From assembly GCF_015644725.1 (NCBI RefSeq), contig NZ_CP064795.1, positions 1,300,501 to 1,364,500 of the forward strand: DNA of 64,000 bases, in the 5' to 3' direction. Shown piece after piece: positions 56,941 through 64,000 of this stretch. The number at the start of each line of letters is the position of its first letter. Position 1 is the stretch's first letter. Under the pieces are notes generated by a model. It did no database searches. It saw only the letters and a list, made by a program, of their open reading frames with translations, and was not told where the DNA came from. The translations under genes were made by a program, and so were the position numbers. The DNA is from Salinimonas marina (GTDB lineage Bacteria; Pseudomonadota; Gammaproteobacteria; Enterobacterales; Alteromonadaceae).

Positions 56941-57172
56941 ATCTCTCTCTCGCTTTCAGCAATCCCCACTGAAATGCACGGTTCATCTGTGAAATTATCC
57001 TCCTTTGGGTCGAGCCTGGTTGGTTTATTGACCAAGGCAGCACATAGCCTTTGTTGCGAACCAATTCGTATATAATCCAATCTTCTTCTCAGATCTTTTA
57101 GTACCATACAAGCAGTTTGAACGATTACTTTAGCGCTCGGGTTCATGCATATTAGCCGCGACCACTTTTGAA
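56941..57172. other. Gap between tRNA-Pro and the SRPBCC gene
   Basis: A 75-codon minus-strand frame here (56919-57146) overlaps the tRNA and is not credible as a gene; a decayed fragment is possible. No integrase or attachment-site repeat of the tRNA 3' end was seen. Confidence 0.35.
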
Positions 57173-57643
57173 TCAGCTCACAGTCTGGCGCGTCTCAATT
57201 TTCTCGCAGTGTTTTTTGATATCATCCAAATCCTGTTGTAATGCTTTTTTAAACTGACCTTTCATCATCCAGCTTAGCAAGAATGAGGCAATTTTAGCGC
57301 TGTAAGTGAGTGGTTTAGTATCTATTTGCATTGATAATTCAACACCATTATCAGTCTGTTTGAGGGCCATTTTACTGTCAAACAGGGTGCCGCAACTCTC
57401 GCTTTGCACCTGGTAGTATTGTTGTGGCTGGCTTTGAGTTATCTGCATGACTTCTGTAGCTGGCTTGCCAAACATCATCCTGGTTTCTGTCCATTTTAAT
57501 CCAACTATTCCTTGCTCCGGCTTTGTGAGAATCTCAATCTGCTGGATGGAAGTAATCCATTGGTCGCAATGCTCAATGTCGGTAATGGTCTGCCAGCATG
57601 TTTCAAGGGCGGCAGCAATGGTGGTGCTAAGCAGCAAGTGCAT
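57173..57643 (-). CDS. SRPBCC-family (START-like) protein
   Basis: 156 residues with the polyketide-cyclase/START layout: an N-terminal strand and helix (LLSTTIAAALETCWQTITDIEHCDQWI), a beta-sheet core (VGLKWTETRMMFG, MQITQSQPQQYYQVQSES) and a long C-terminal helix (FLLSWMMKGQFKKALQQDLDDIKKH). Such proteins bind hydrophobic ligands. The ligand is unknown. It is a single gene separated from prpD by about 150 bp. Confidence 0.75.
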   Translation of the reverse strand: MHLLLSTTIAAALETCWQTITDIEHCDQWITSIQQIEILTKPEQGIVGLKWTETRMMFGKPATEVMQITQSQPQQYYQVQSESCGTLFDSKMALKQTDNGVELSMQIDTKPLTYSAKIASFLLSWMMKGQFKKALQQDLDDIKKHCEKIETRQTVS

Positions 57644-57797
57644 AATTTTCTCGTATTATTCAGGGTAGCCAGGCAGCGTATTTAAAAGCGGCATCATTGG
57701 CTGTAAATTCCAGTCCCTTATCGCAAAATAAAAACCATAGTGCTTTGGTAATGATATTGGATCAGGCCACCTCAGCGTCTGCCTGATCCTTTTGCGG

Positions 57798-59282
57798 CTA
57801 AATTACCCAAAGTGCCATGAAATCGTCTACGCCGGTATTGGCCAGTTGAGAGGGACTTTGACATAACTGCTCAATTTGTTTGCAGCGCTGACTCGGAAAC
57901 CGGGTAGCCAGATTTTGGGTAAACTTGCTTTTTAATACTTCAATGCCTTCTTCTCGTCTGCGGCGATGCCCAACAGGGTAAAGCACTTCAACTTTTTCAG
58001 TGGCGGTACCATCATTAAAAAACACCTGAACGGCGTTGGCGATAGCGCGCTTATCCGGATCATGATATGCCTGAGTATAGTCGGCGTTTTCGGTGATATG
58101 CATTTTTTCACGCAAGGTATCAATGGCGGGATTTGCCGCGTGAAAAGCATCTTCATAATGCTCTGCATTCAGCTCGCCAAACAGTAACGGCACTGCGGTC
58201 ATGTATTGCAAACAGTGATCCCGGTCTGCCGGATTAGCCAGCGTACCTTGCTTCGAAATAATCCGGATTGCAGATTCGTGGGTGGTCAGCTCAATCTTAG
58301 TGATGTCGTCGATACGATCTTTTACTGCTTCATGCAGGGTGACCGCAGCTTCACAGGCGGTTTGTGCATGAAACTCAGCCGGAAAGTTTAGCTTGAAAAG
58401 AATATTTTCCATCACATAGCTGCCGTAGCGACGGGGCAGGGAAAATTGTCTTTGCTCTGTCGGCTTTTGCTTTAAATCTTTGTTGGTGTGGCTAAAGGCC
58501 ACATCATAAAAGCCCCATTGCGGGGTGGTTAACACCGCCGGGATACCCATTTCGCCGCGAAGGGCTATATCAGCAAGCCTTACCCCTCTTGAAGTTGCAT
58601 CGCCTGCGGCCCAGGACTTACGGGAACCGGCGTTGGGGGCATGCCGATAGGTGCGCAGCGCCGAACCGTCTACCCAGGCATGGGAGACGGCCGCCATAAT
58701 TTGCTCCCGGGTTCCGCCCATCAATTGTGTGACAACTGCGGTAGTGGCAACGCGTACTAACAGGACATGACACAGGCCTACTCGATTGAAGCTGTTCTCA
58801 AGTGCCAGTACGCCCTGAATTTCATGGGCTTTGACCATCGCCAGTAACACATCATCCATAGTCAGAGGCGCTTTGCCCTGGGCGCGGCGTATCTGCGACA
58901 AATAATCGGCCGTGGCCAGGATGCCACCCAGATTGTCTGAGGGATGACCCCATTCGGCGGCCAGCCAGGTATCATTGTAATCCAGCCACCGAATAATACA
59001 GCCGATATCCCAGGCCGCTTTTACCGGATCCAGACGCAGCTGCGTGCCAGGTACCCGCGCCCCGTTTGGCACCACCGTGCCTTCCACGAGCGGACCCAGA
59101 TGTTTGGTGCATTCGGGAAACCTCAGCGCCAGTACGCCACAGCCAAGCGTGTCCATCAAACAGTAACGGGCAGTTTCCATGGCTTCGGGGGAGGCGATAT
59201 CGTCGCGCATTACATAATCGGCAATATCCTGGATTATCTGGTCATAGTCGGGACGCTCGTTCTTTTCGCCCTGAAATGTCAT
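57798..59282 (-). CDS. prpD: 2-methylcitrate dehydratase, MmgE/PrpD family
   Basis: 494 residues, near the usual PrpD length (483 in E. coli). Visible family blocks: [96 protein letters not shown] and [17 protein letters not shown]. It dehydrates 2-methylcitrate in propionate degradation. No prpB, prpC or prpF/acnD is adjacent, which is unusual; these genes may lie elsewhere. Confidence 0.92.
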   Translation of the reverse strand: MTFQGEKNERPDYDQIIQDIADYVMRDDIASPEAMETARYCLMDTLGCGVLALRFPECTKHLGPLVEGTVVPNGARVPGTQLRLDPVKAAWDIGCIIRWLDYNDTWLAAEWGHPSDNLGGILATADYLSQIRRAQGKAPLTMDDVLLAMVKAHEIQGVLALENSFNRVGLCHVLLVRVATTAVVTQLMGGTREQIMAAVSHAWVDGSALRTYRHAPNAGSRKSWAAGDATSRGVRLADIALRGEMGIPAVLTTPQWGFYDVAFSHTNKDLKQKPTEQRQFSLPRRYGSYVMENILFKLNFPAEFHAQTACEAAVTLHEAVKDRIDDITKIELTTHESAIRIISKQGTLANPADRDHCLQYMTAVPLLFGELNAEHYEDAFHAANPAIDTLREKMHITENADYTQAYHDPDKRAIANAVQVFFNDGTATEKVEVLYPVGHRRRREEGIEVLKSKFTQNLATRFPSQRCKQIEQLCQSPSQLANTGVDDFMALWVI

Positions 59283-59639
59283 ATTTATTCTCCCTGAAGT
59301 GTTAATGGTGAACCATTAGCGCGTTAGACGGCAATAATTATTGTGTACGCGTAGCAGCCTGTTTGGATGAGATTTGTTCAACGTCAGAAGAACGCTATAG
59401 ATAAAGAATCATAGCTAGAGCGTCATAGCTAGAGTGTAAGCAAACACGCTACGCACACCACTGAATGGGAACCAGCGGTAATTTTAGATGGGCGCGGACA
59501 GCGAATTACAGTAAATTTGATCCCATCGACATCGCAAAAAAGAGGGCATCGATATCCAAATTCACCAGCATAGGTTTTGCGAAGGGCGCCTTTCGGCAAG
59601 AACAGACCAAAGGCGCACCGACAGGATAATTTCAGCAAA
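59283..59639. other. Intergenic region between prpD and the DsrE gene
   Basis: No supported gene in these 357 bp. A short direct repeat (catagctagag twice, near 59410-59435) is present. The prpD promoter is expected near 59290-59350. Confidence 0.45.
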
Positions 59640-60179
59640 CTAGAATGGATTCGTGGTATAGCCTTCCTGGGCCAGTCGGGCATGAGCAGTCATGGCTGAC
59701 AAGTCCATTTCAACGCCTTCGATAAGCATGTCTTTGGAGACCCCATGTTTGGCCGAAGACTGTCCGCACACAATGACTCTCACCCCTTTTTCCTGTAAGG
59801 CTTTTAGCAATTCAGCATTAGCATTTTTTTCGCCGGTGCGTTTTTTATAATACTTATTGTTTACCACATCCAAGGTGGCAGAGCCGTGTACAACCAGCGC
59901 CAGTTGCAGATTTTCCAGGCGGGCGCCATTGGCCACATGCATATTTATGAAGCGGGCCAGTTTATTAAAATGCTGATTTAATGCCCCGGTTTGGGCGCCA
60001 TCTGCCACATCAAAGGCCACCTTAAAGGATTGCTCAGGGGCTATCGTTACGCCCGGCACTGCGGCGTGCTTGCCAAATTTTTCGAATACCGGCCCGGCCT
60101 TAAATGCAGACTCACCGGCCTGGACAGTGGTCAGACTCATGGCAACGATTAATATAAAAGCCGAAGTTAGACGGGTCAT
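59640..60179 (-). CDS. Exported DsrE-family protein
   Basis: 179 residues. Signal peptide (LTSAFILIVAMSLTTVQAGES, cut near residue 22). The body has a DsrE/DsrF-like fold pattern: FKVAFDVADG, LALVVHGSATLDVV, LLKALQEKGVRVIVCGQSSAKHGV with a Cys in the position expected for the family, and a C-terminal helix with the LAQEGY ending. Periplasmic members are common but uncharacterised; sulfur handling is only suggested by the family. Single gene. Confidence 0.82.
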   Translation of the reverse strand: MTRLTSAFILIVAMSLTTVQAGESAFKAGPVFEKFGKHAAVPGVTIAPEQSFKVAFDVADGAQTGALNQHFNKLARFINMHVANGARLENLQLALVVHGSATLDVVNNKYYKKRTGEKNANAELLKALQEKGVRVIVCGQSSAKHGVSKDMLIEGVEMDLSAMTAHARLAQEGYTTNPF

Positions 60180-60257
60180 AGGGGTTCCTTTGAATAAGGT
60201 GGTTAAAACTGATTTTACTGTAGCGCGCTTGACTAAAAACTAACACCAGGATTTTAT

Positions 60258-60299
60258 CGATAACCGATAACCGATAACCGATAACCGATAACCGATACC
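60258..60299. repeat. Heptanucleotide tandem repeat, five copies plus one imperfect
   Basis: CGATAAC is repeated five times without interruption from 60258 to 60292, then a sixth unit CGATACC. It lies about 80 bp upstream of the DsrE gene start on its 5' side. Short tandem repeats of this kind change copy number by slippage. Confidence 0.9.
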
Positions 60300-60978
60300 T
60301 GGTACAGGTTCGCGGTTGTGTTACTAACGCTATACTTCTATTGCTTTATCAGCAAAGGCAGCAAAGCTTAGGAAGCTGCATAAGAATAGTTATGAAAAAA
60401 TCTGTGCGGAGATCAACATAGCAGCAATAAAAACGATAGCTGCAGCGCATATTTTCTTTGCAGAGTGAAAGTAACGGTGACAGTGACGGGAACGTTATAG
60501 GCGCGGCCCGGGCGGTAATCAGTTGGTACCGGCTGAGCTTCAATAGCGGGCGCTACCATGGTTACCGGCCTTACATGGATTTAAGGGGCGATGCACCAGG
60601 CTATGCATTGGGGAAGGCGATGGGTTTAGATGAAACAGCAAAATGCCGACTGGCTTTTGTGTTCAAAAAGCCAGGACCACAATGCAGGTAGGCCGCTAAC
60701 GATAGTCAAGGAGTCATTAATCAAGCATTTCTATAAATGCGTGACTTTGTGGTTTTGGGGCAGTATTTGAAGGGAGGTGAGTGCACAAAGAGTCGCATGA
60801 AGAGCCTCACAAAGAGCCGTATTGAGCGACCGCAAAAGTCTGCTCTTATTCATGCGCATCTGCTGTCGGGGCTGGTGGCAATGGTTGTTGCGGTGGATTA
60901 GGACGGTGGGAAGAAATAGCCGGCCGCAGATTGCCAGGGGCAATCGCTTTGCGACTTTGTTGCACGTACCAGACAATC
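60300..60978. other. Gene-free stretch before the chemotaxis receptor gene
   Basis: About 680 bp with only unconvincing frames (for example 60458-60691 and 60731-60976), neither with a ribosome site or family similarity. No RNA gene or IS end was recognised. Confidence 0.45.
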
Positions 60979-60980
60979 AA

Positions 60981-61005
60981 AACGCGAGCACCTCAGGCTC
61001 GCGTT
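60981..61005 (-). terminator. Intrinsic terminator of the chemotaxis receptor gene
   Basis: On the minus strand ACGCGAGC-ctgaggt-GCTCGCGT is followed by TTTT. It starts about 20 bases after the receptor stop. Confidence 0.8.
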
Positions 61006-61025
61006 TAATTCAGGGCCGATACTGA

Positions 61026-63161
61026 TTAGCGGGTTTTTAACCTGGCCAGTAATTCGTTTAATGAGTTGACCGCGTTGAAGATTTCCTTAGAGCTTTGCTC
61101 AGAGGCCTGCGAGTTGGCTGATACCTCTTCGGTGGCATTGCCGATAATCACCATATTACGGTTCAGCTCTTCGCTGACCTGGCTTTGCTCTTCAGCGGCG
61201 GCGGCCATTTGGGTCATACGCTGACTGATTTCATCAATCTGCGAGACCGTATGCTGCATTTTTTGTAACGCAGACTGGGAGCTCACCGATGCCTGTTCGG
61301 CCTTCTCATTACCTTTTCTGATAATATCAACGGTATTGTCTACTTCACTTTGCAAGGCGGTAATAACTTTACCAATTTCACCTACCGAATCGGCGGTTTT
61401 TGAGGCCAGTGAGCGTACTTCGTCGGCCACCACGCTAAACCCGCGGCCATTGTCACCCGCCCGGGCTGCTTCGATGGCGGCATTGAGGGCCAGCAGGTTA
61501 GTTTGCTCTGCGATAACATCAATCACATCCAGAATTTTCTTGATATCAGTACTTCGCTCCGACACCGCCATTACCGCCGACGAAGCGGTGCGCATTTCGT
61601 GAGATAACTCGGTAACGGTGGAGGTCGATTGTGAAATTTCCTCTTCGGTTAGTTTCACCGACTGATTCGCATTATCTGCATTATGCGCCGCATCGGCAGC
61701 GGTGTGCGCGACTTCCTGGGCTGTTTGCGACATTTCGGTGATGGCGGTGACCACACTATCAATTTCAGCTTGCTGAACCTGGATTTGCTCATTGGTGTTC
61801 ACTGCATGATGCTGGGTTTGTCCGCTATGCTCAATGACCTGCCGGCAAGAGCCCTTGGCCTGTTCCAGCAGCTCACGCACTTTATCTTTGAAGTGATTAA
61901 AAGCCTGACTTAGCTGGATAAGCTCGGCATGGGATTCAATGTGAAGATCCTGGGTCAGATCGCCACCCTGACCAGCCAACTCTTCCATACGCTCAGCCAC
62001 CTGTTTAACCGGCTGAATAATACTGCGGGTGAAAAAGTAAATGAACAGCAAGGCAATTACGGTCGCGATAACAGCCACCACAAATTGAGTGGTGAGCAAA
62101 GAAGTGATCGCCTGGGAAATCACCATTTCAATGGTGGTAACCGGGGCCAGGGCCGACTCTACATTAACCCCCACCACCATTTGCCACTGCACGCCGGGTA
62201 AGGGCAGATGAATGGGTCGGGTTACATACAGCATATTGTTAAGCATCACCGAGCTGGATTGCCCGGAAATAGCCAGAAGCTCCTGGCTGGCATTGTCCTG
62301 AGCAAAGATTTCTGAAAAAGGGCGGGCCAGTTTGTCACTGGCGTTAGTGGCGGCGACCGCCAGGCCATTTTGACTGACAATATAAACTTCGGCCTGGCCC
62401 TGATATAACGACGCTTTCAGAGCGTTGGCCTGTTTTTGCAAAATAGGCAGATTGAGATCGGTGCCGACTACACCCCTGAATCTGCCATTGGCAATAACCG
62501 GCACCGTCAGGCTGGTCATTAATTCGGAATAGCCTGGGCGAATTTCATACTGATAGGGGTTTGAAATACACGGTTTCATTTTTTCTTTGTTGCACAAATA
62601 CCATTCGGCTGCACGAAAGCCAAACTCATCTAGGGTGTTATCATGTTTGACCCCGGCATCCACAATGGGCACCTGTTGAATACGACCGTCCGCATTGCGC
62701 ACAAAATAGACCTCAAGGCTACCGGTGCCAGGTACCGAGTGCCTCGGGCCATTGGTGAACTCATCCGCGCGTCCGTCGAATTGATTTGTCTCAAACTGAG
62801 CGTACATACTGGAGGTTAAGCCGGTATCTAGCATACCCTCGACCAAACGCTGCGTCTGGTCGCGATCCAACGACACTGCATCAGCCGCCGCAATGCTTGC
62901 AGATAATTGCGTTGCCAGCGTATTAGGAAGCTGATGTGCTGCATTTATTAATGACTGCGTCTGAGCAGCGTACTGGGCGGCTTTGGCAGACACGGTAGCT
63001 TCAATCTGAGTTGTTACTTCTTGGCTGACATGCTGATTAATATTTTCTTCGGCATCCTCAAGTAGCAGATAGCTGACAAAAATAAACACTGTGGCAAGCA
63101 GTGTGAATAACACTCCCACAACTGACATCAGTTTTAAGGAAAGTGACAAACTTTTTTTCAT
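61026..63161 (-). CDS. Methyl-accepting chemotaxis protein with a periplasmic Cache sensor
   Basis: 711 residues. First membrane helix at about 10-32 ([24 protein letters not shown]), a large periplasmic region with dCACHE-like features (about 35-340: [26 protein letters not shown]), a second helix near 355-378, a HAMP domain ([26 protein letters not shown]) and a long coiled-coil signalling domain with the hairpin tip [38 protein letters not shown] near 550-585. It signals to CheA/CheW. The ligand is unknown. Single gene with its own terminator. Confidence 0.93.
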   Translation of the reverse strand: MKKSLSLSLKLMSVVGVLFTLLATVFIFVSYLLLEDAEENINQHVSQEVTTQIEATVSAKAAQYAAQTQSLINAAHQLPNTLATQLSASIAAADAVSLDRDQTQRLVEGMLDTGLTSSMYAQFETNQFDGRADEFTNGPRHSVPGTGSLEVYFVRNADGRIQQVPIVDAGVKHDNTLDEFGFRAAEWYLCNKEKMKPCISNPYQYEIRPGYSELMTSLTVPVIANGRFRGVVGTDLNLPILQKQANALKASLYQGQAEVYIVSQNGLAVAATNASDKLARPFSEIFAQDNASQELLAISGQSSSVMLNNMLYVTRPIHLPLPGVQWQMVVGVNVESALAPVTTIEMVISQAITSLLTTQFVVAVIATVIALLFIYFFTRSIIQPVKQVAERMEELAGQGGDLTQDLHIESHAELIQLSQAFNHFKDKVRELLEQAKGSCRQVIEHSGQTQHHAVNTNEQIQVQQAEIDSVVTAITEMSQTAQEVAHTAADAAHNADNANQSVKLTEEEISQSTSTVTELSHEMRTASSAVMAVSERSTDIKKILDVIDVIAEQTNLLALNAAIEAARAGDNGRGFSVVADEVRSLASKTADSVGEIGKVITALQSEVDNTVDIIRKGNEKAEQASVSSQSALQKMQHTVSQIDEISQRMTQMAAAAEEQSQVSEELNRNMVIIGNATEEVSANSQASEQSSKEIFNAVNSLNELLARLKTR

Positions 63162-63557
63162 GGAATGAGCGGCCCTGTTTATAACGAATGTAAATTAGCT
63201 GGCTGGCTTAGGAAAAACGCATGCACAGCCCAAAAGTGAATTTAAATACGGGCATCAAACCTGGTGAACCCGAGACCGCGTATCGGCACTGGCGGGAGCA
63301 TCTTGACCGCTTTTTTTGATTGTCTGAAGTAATTTAATGTTTGTGAAATTAATAGCGTTCCAAGGTTAATAATCAGGGTGTTGGTACTAAACCTATGGGT
63401 GACCACGGCCAGGTCCACCCAAAAGCCAGGATAACGGGCATATCATAGAATGCCGGCTTGAGATTTCGTTCGAGGCCAGAGATAATTACCCGCATAACCT
63501 GCGACCCGCGCTTAGCGTGTTGTGTTTGTCTTAGCGCTTTTGTCAAAATGAGATGTT
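63162..63557. other. Intergenic region between the divergent receptor and rluF genes
   Basis: 396 bp with no gene. It must hold the promoters of both neighbours, but no clear -35/-10 pair or operator stood out. Confidence 0.45.
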
Positions 63558-64000
63558 ATGGAAACCGCCAGCTCGACCCGATTAAACAAATTTATCAGCG
63601 AAAGTGGGTTTTGTTCGCGGCGCGATGCCGATAAATTTATCGAGCAGGGGAGTGTTCAGTTAAATGGTCAGCGCGCCGAGGTTGGGACCAAAGTTATGCC
63701 CGGCGACATTGTGAAGGTAAACGGCAAGCTGATAAAACCTGCCAATAAAGATGCTTTTGTGGTGTTGGCACTGAATAAGCCGGTAGGGGTGGTAAGCACC
63801 ACCGATAGTGCTGAGCGGGCCAATATCGTCAATTATGTACGTTATAAAGAGCGGATTTTTCCTATTGGCCGACTGGATAAAGACTCCCAGGGGCTGATAT
63901 TTTTAACCAATGATGGCGACTTAGTAAATAAAGTCCTGCGAGCGGGTAACAATCACGAAAAAGAATATGTGGTGCGGGTAAATAAACCCATTACCGATGA
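63558..64000 (+). CDS. rluF: 23S rRNA pseudouridine synthase RluF, 5' part
   Basis: The first 147 codons are present; the gene runs off the window. An N-terminal S4 RNA-binding domain ([31 protein letters not shown]) is followed by the RluB/E/F-type synthase domain with the catalytic Asp in [36 protein letters not shown] is the usual strand before it. RluF makes pseudouridine at 2604 (and 2605) of 23S rRNA. RluF rather than RluB/RluE is suggested by the N-terminal sequence. Confidence 0.85.
   Translation, partial: METASSTRLNKFISESGFCSRRDADKFIEQGSVQLNGQRAEVGTKVMPGDIVKVNGKLIKPANKDAFVVLALNKPVGVVSTTDSAERANIVNYVRYKERIFPIGRLDKDSQGLIFLTNDGDLVNKVLRAGNNHEKEYVVRVNKPITD

Noticed and set aside
56919..57146. 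75-codon minus-strand frame overlapping tRNA-Pro
   Set aside because: It runs into the tRNA gene and has no support. A phage or island integrase at the tRNA was considered, but none of its features were seen.
59429..59683. 84-codon minus-strand frame after the DsrE gene
   Set aside because: It overlaps the DsrE coding end in another frame, and lacks a ribosome site and family similarity.
60458..60691. 77-codon frame in the gap before the chemotaxis receptor
   Set aside because: TTG start, no ribosome site, no recognisable family; likely chance.

Overview
The window looks like the chromosome of a marine gammaproteobacterium of the Alteromonadales (Alteromonas or Salinimonas type). This rests on the gene content and the conserved gene orders fabB/mnmC, pdxB-asd-fimV-truA-accD-folC-dedD-cvpA-purF, gloB-mltD and metG/mrp/dcd, plus a FadR regulator and FlgO-type lipoproteins. 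The genus is an inference; no rRNA is present.

Layout. (1) 1-5.6 kb is accessory: three integron attC sites with cassette genes (an unknown, a secreted metallopeptidase, a small membrane protein), a damaged esterase, a complete IS256-family element with an 8-bp target duplication, and an IS3-family element. No integron integrase lies in the window. (2) 5.6-15.3 kb is mainly metabolism and regulation: fadR, a VOC protein, a degenerate HD-GYP-like protein, a GMC oxidoreductase, a TetR regulator, fadH, an Old Yellow Enzyme and a DJ-1/PfpI protein. (3) 15.4-25.1 kb holds a thioesterase, epmC, a NAD-kinase-like gene, yfcL, three tandem FlgO-family lipoproteins, mnmC, fabB and pdxB. (4) 25.1-38.2 kb is the conserved asd-to-purF block, with an unusually large repeat-rich FimV. 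(5) 38.8-40.5 kb has no genes and contains a degenerate repeat island of about 1 kb. (6) 40.5-54.5 kb holds miaE, lpxH, ppiB, cysS, a voltage-sensor-like membrane protein, mltD, gloB, yafS, metG and mrp. (7) 54.5-64 kb holds a bacteriocin-like small peptide and a small membrane protein between mrp and dcd, then a PEP-CTERM protein, tRNA-Pro(GGG), prpD, a DsrE protein, a chemotaxis receptor and the start of rluF.

Two points affect the whole annotation. First, seven genes (cassette peptidase, esterase, VOC protein, fadH twice, mnmC twice, mltD, gloB) are broken by nine frame changes. Every one looks like loss of a single base in a homopolymer: eight in G/C runs of 4 or 5, one in a run of seven A. 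Because conserved housekeeping genes are hit in the same way, base-calling collapse is more likely than gene decay. They are typed as pseudogenes only as the sequence reads here. Second, the best candidate for something undescribed is the 57-residue peptide at 54611-54784. It has a leader ending in Gly-Gly and a glycine-rich hydrophobic core, and is followed by a possible immunity gene.

Functional themes: fatty-acid synthesis and breakdown (fadR, fadH, fabB, accD, thioesterase, patatin), translation and tRNA modification (truA, mnmC, miaE, epmC, cysS, metG, rluF), envelope biogenesis (lpxH, mltD, fimV, dedD, FlgO lipoproteins) and nucleotide synthesis (purF, dcd).
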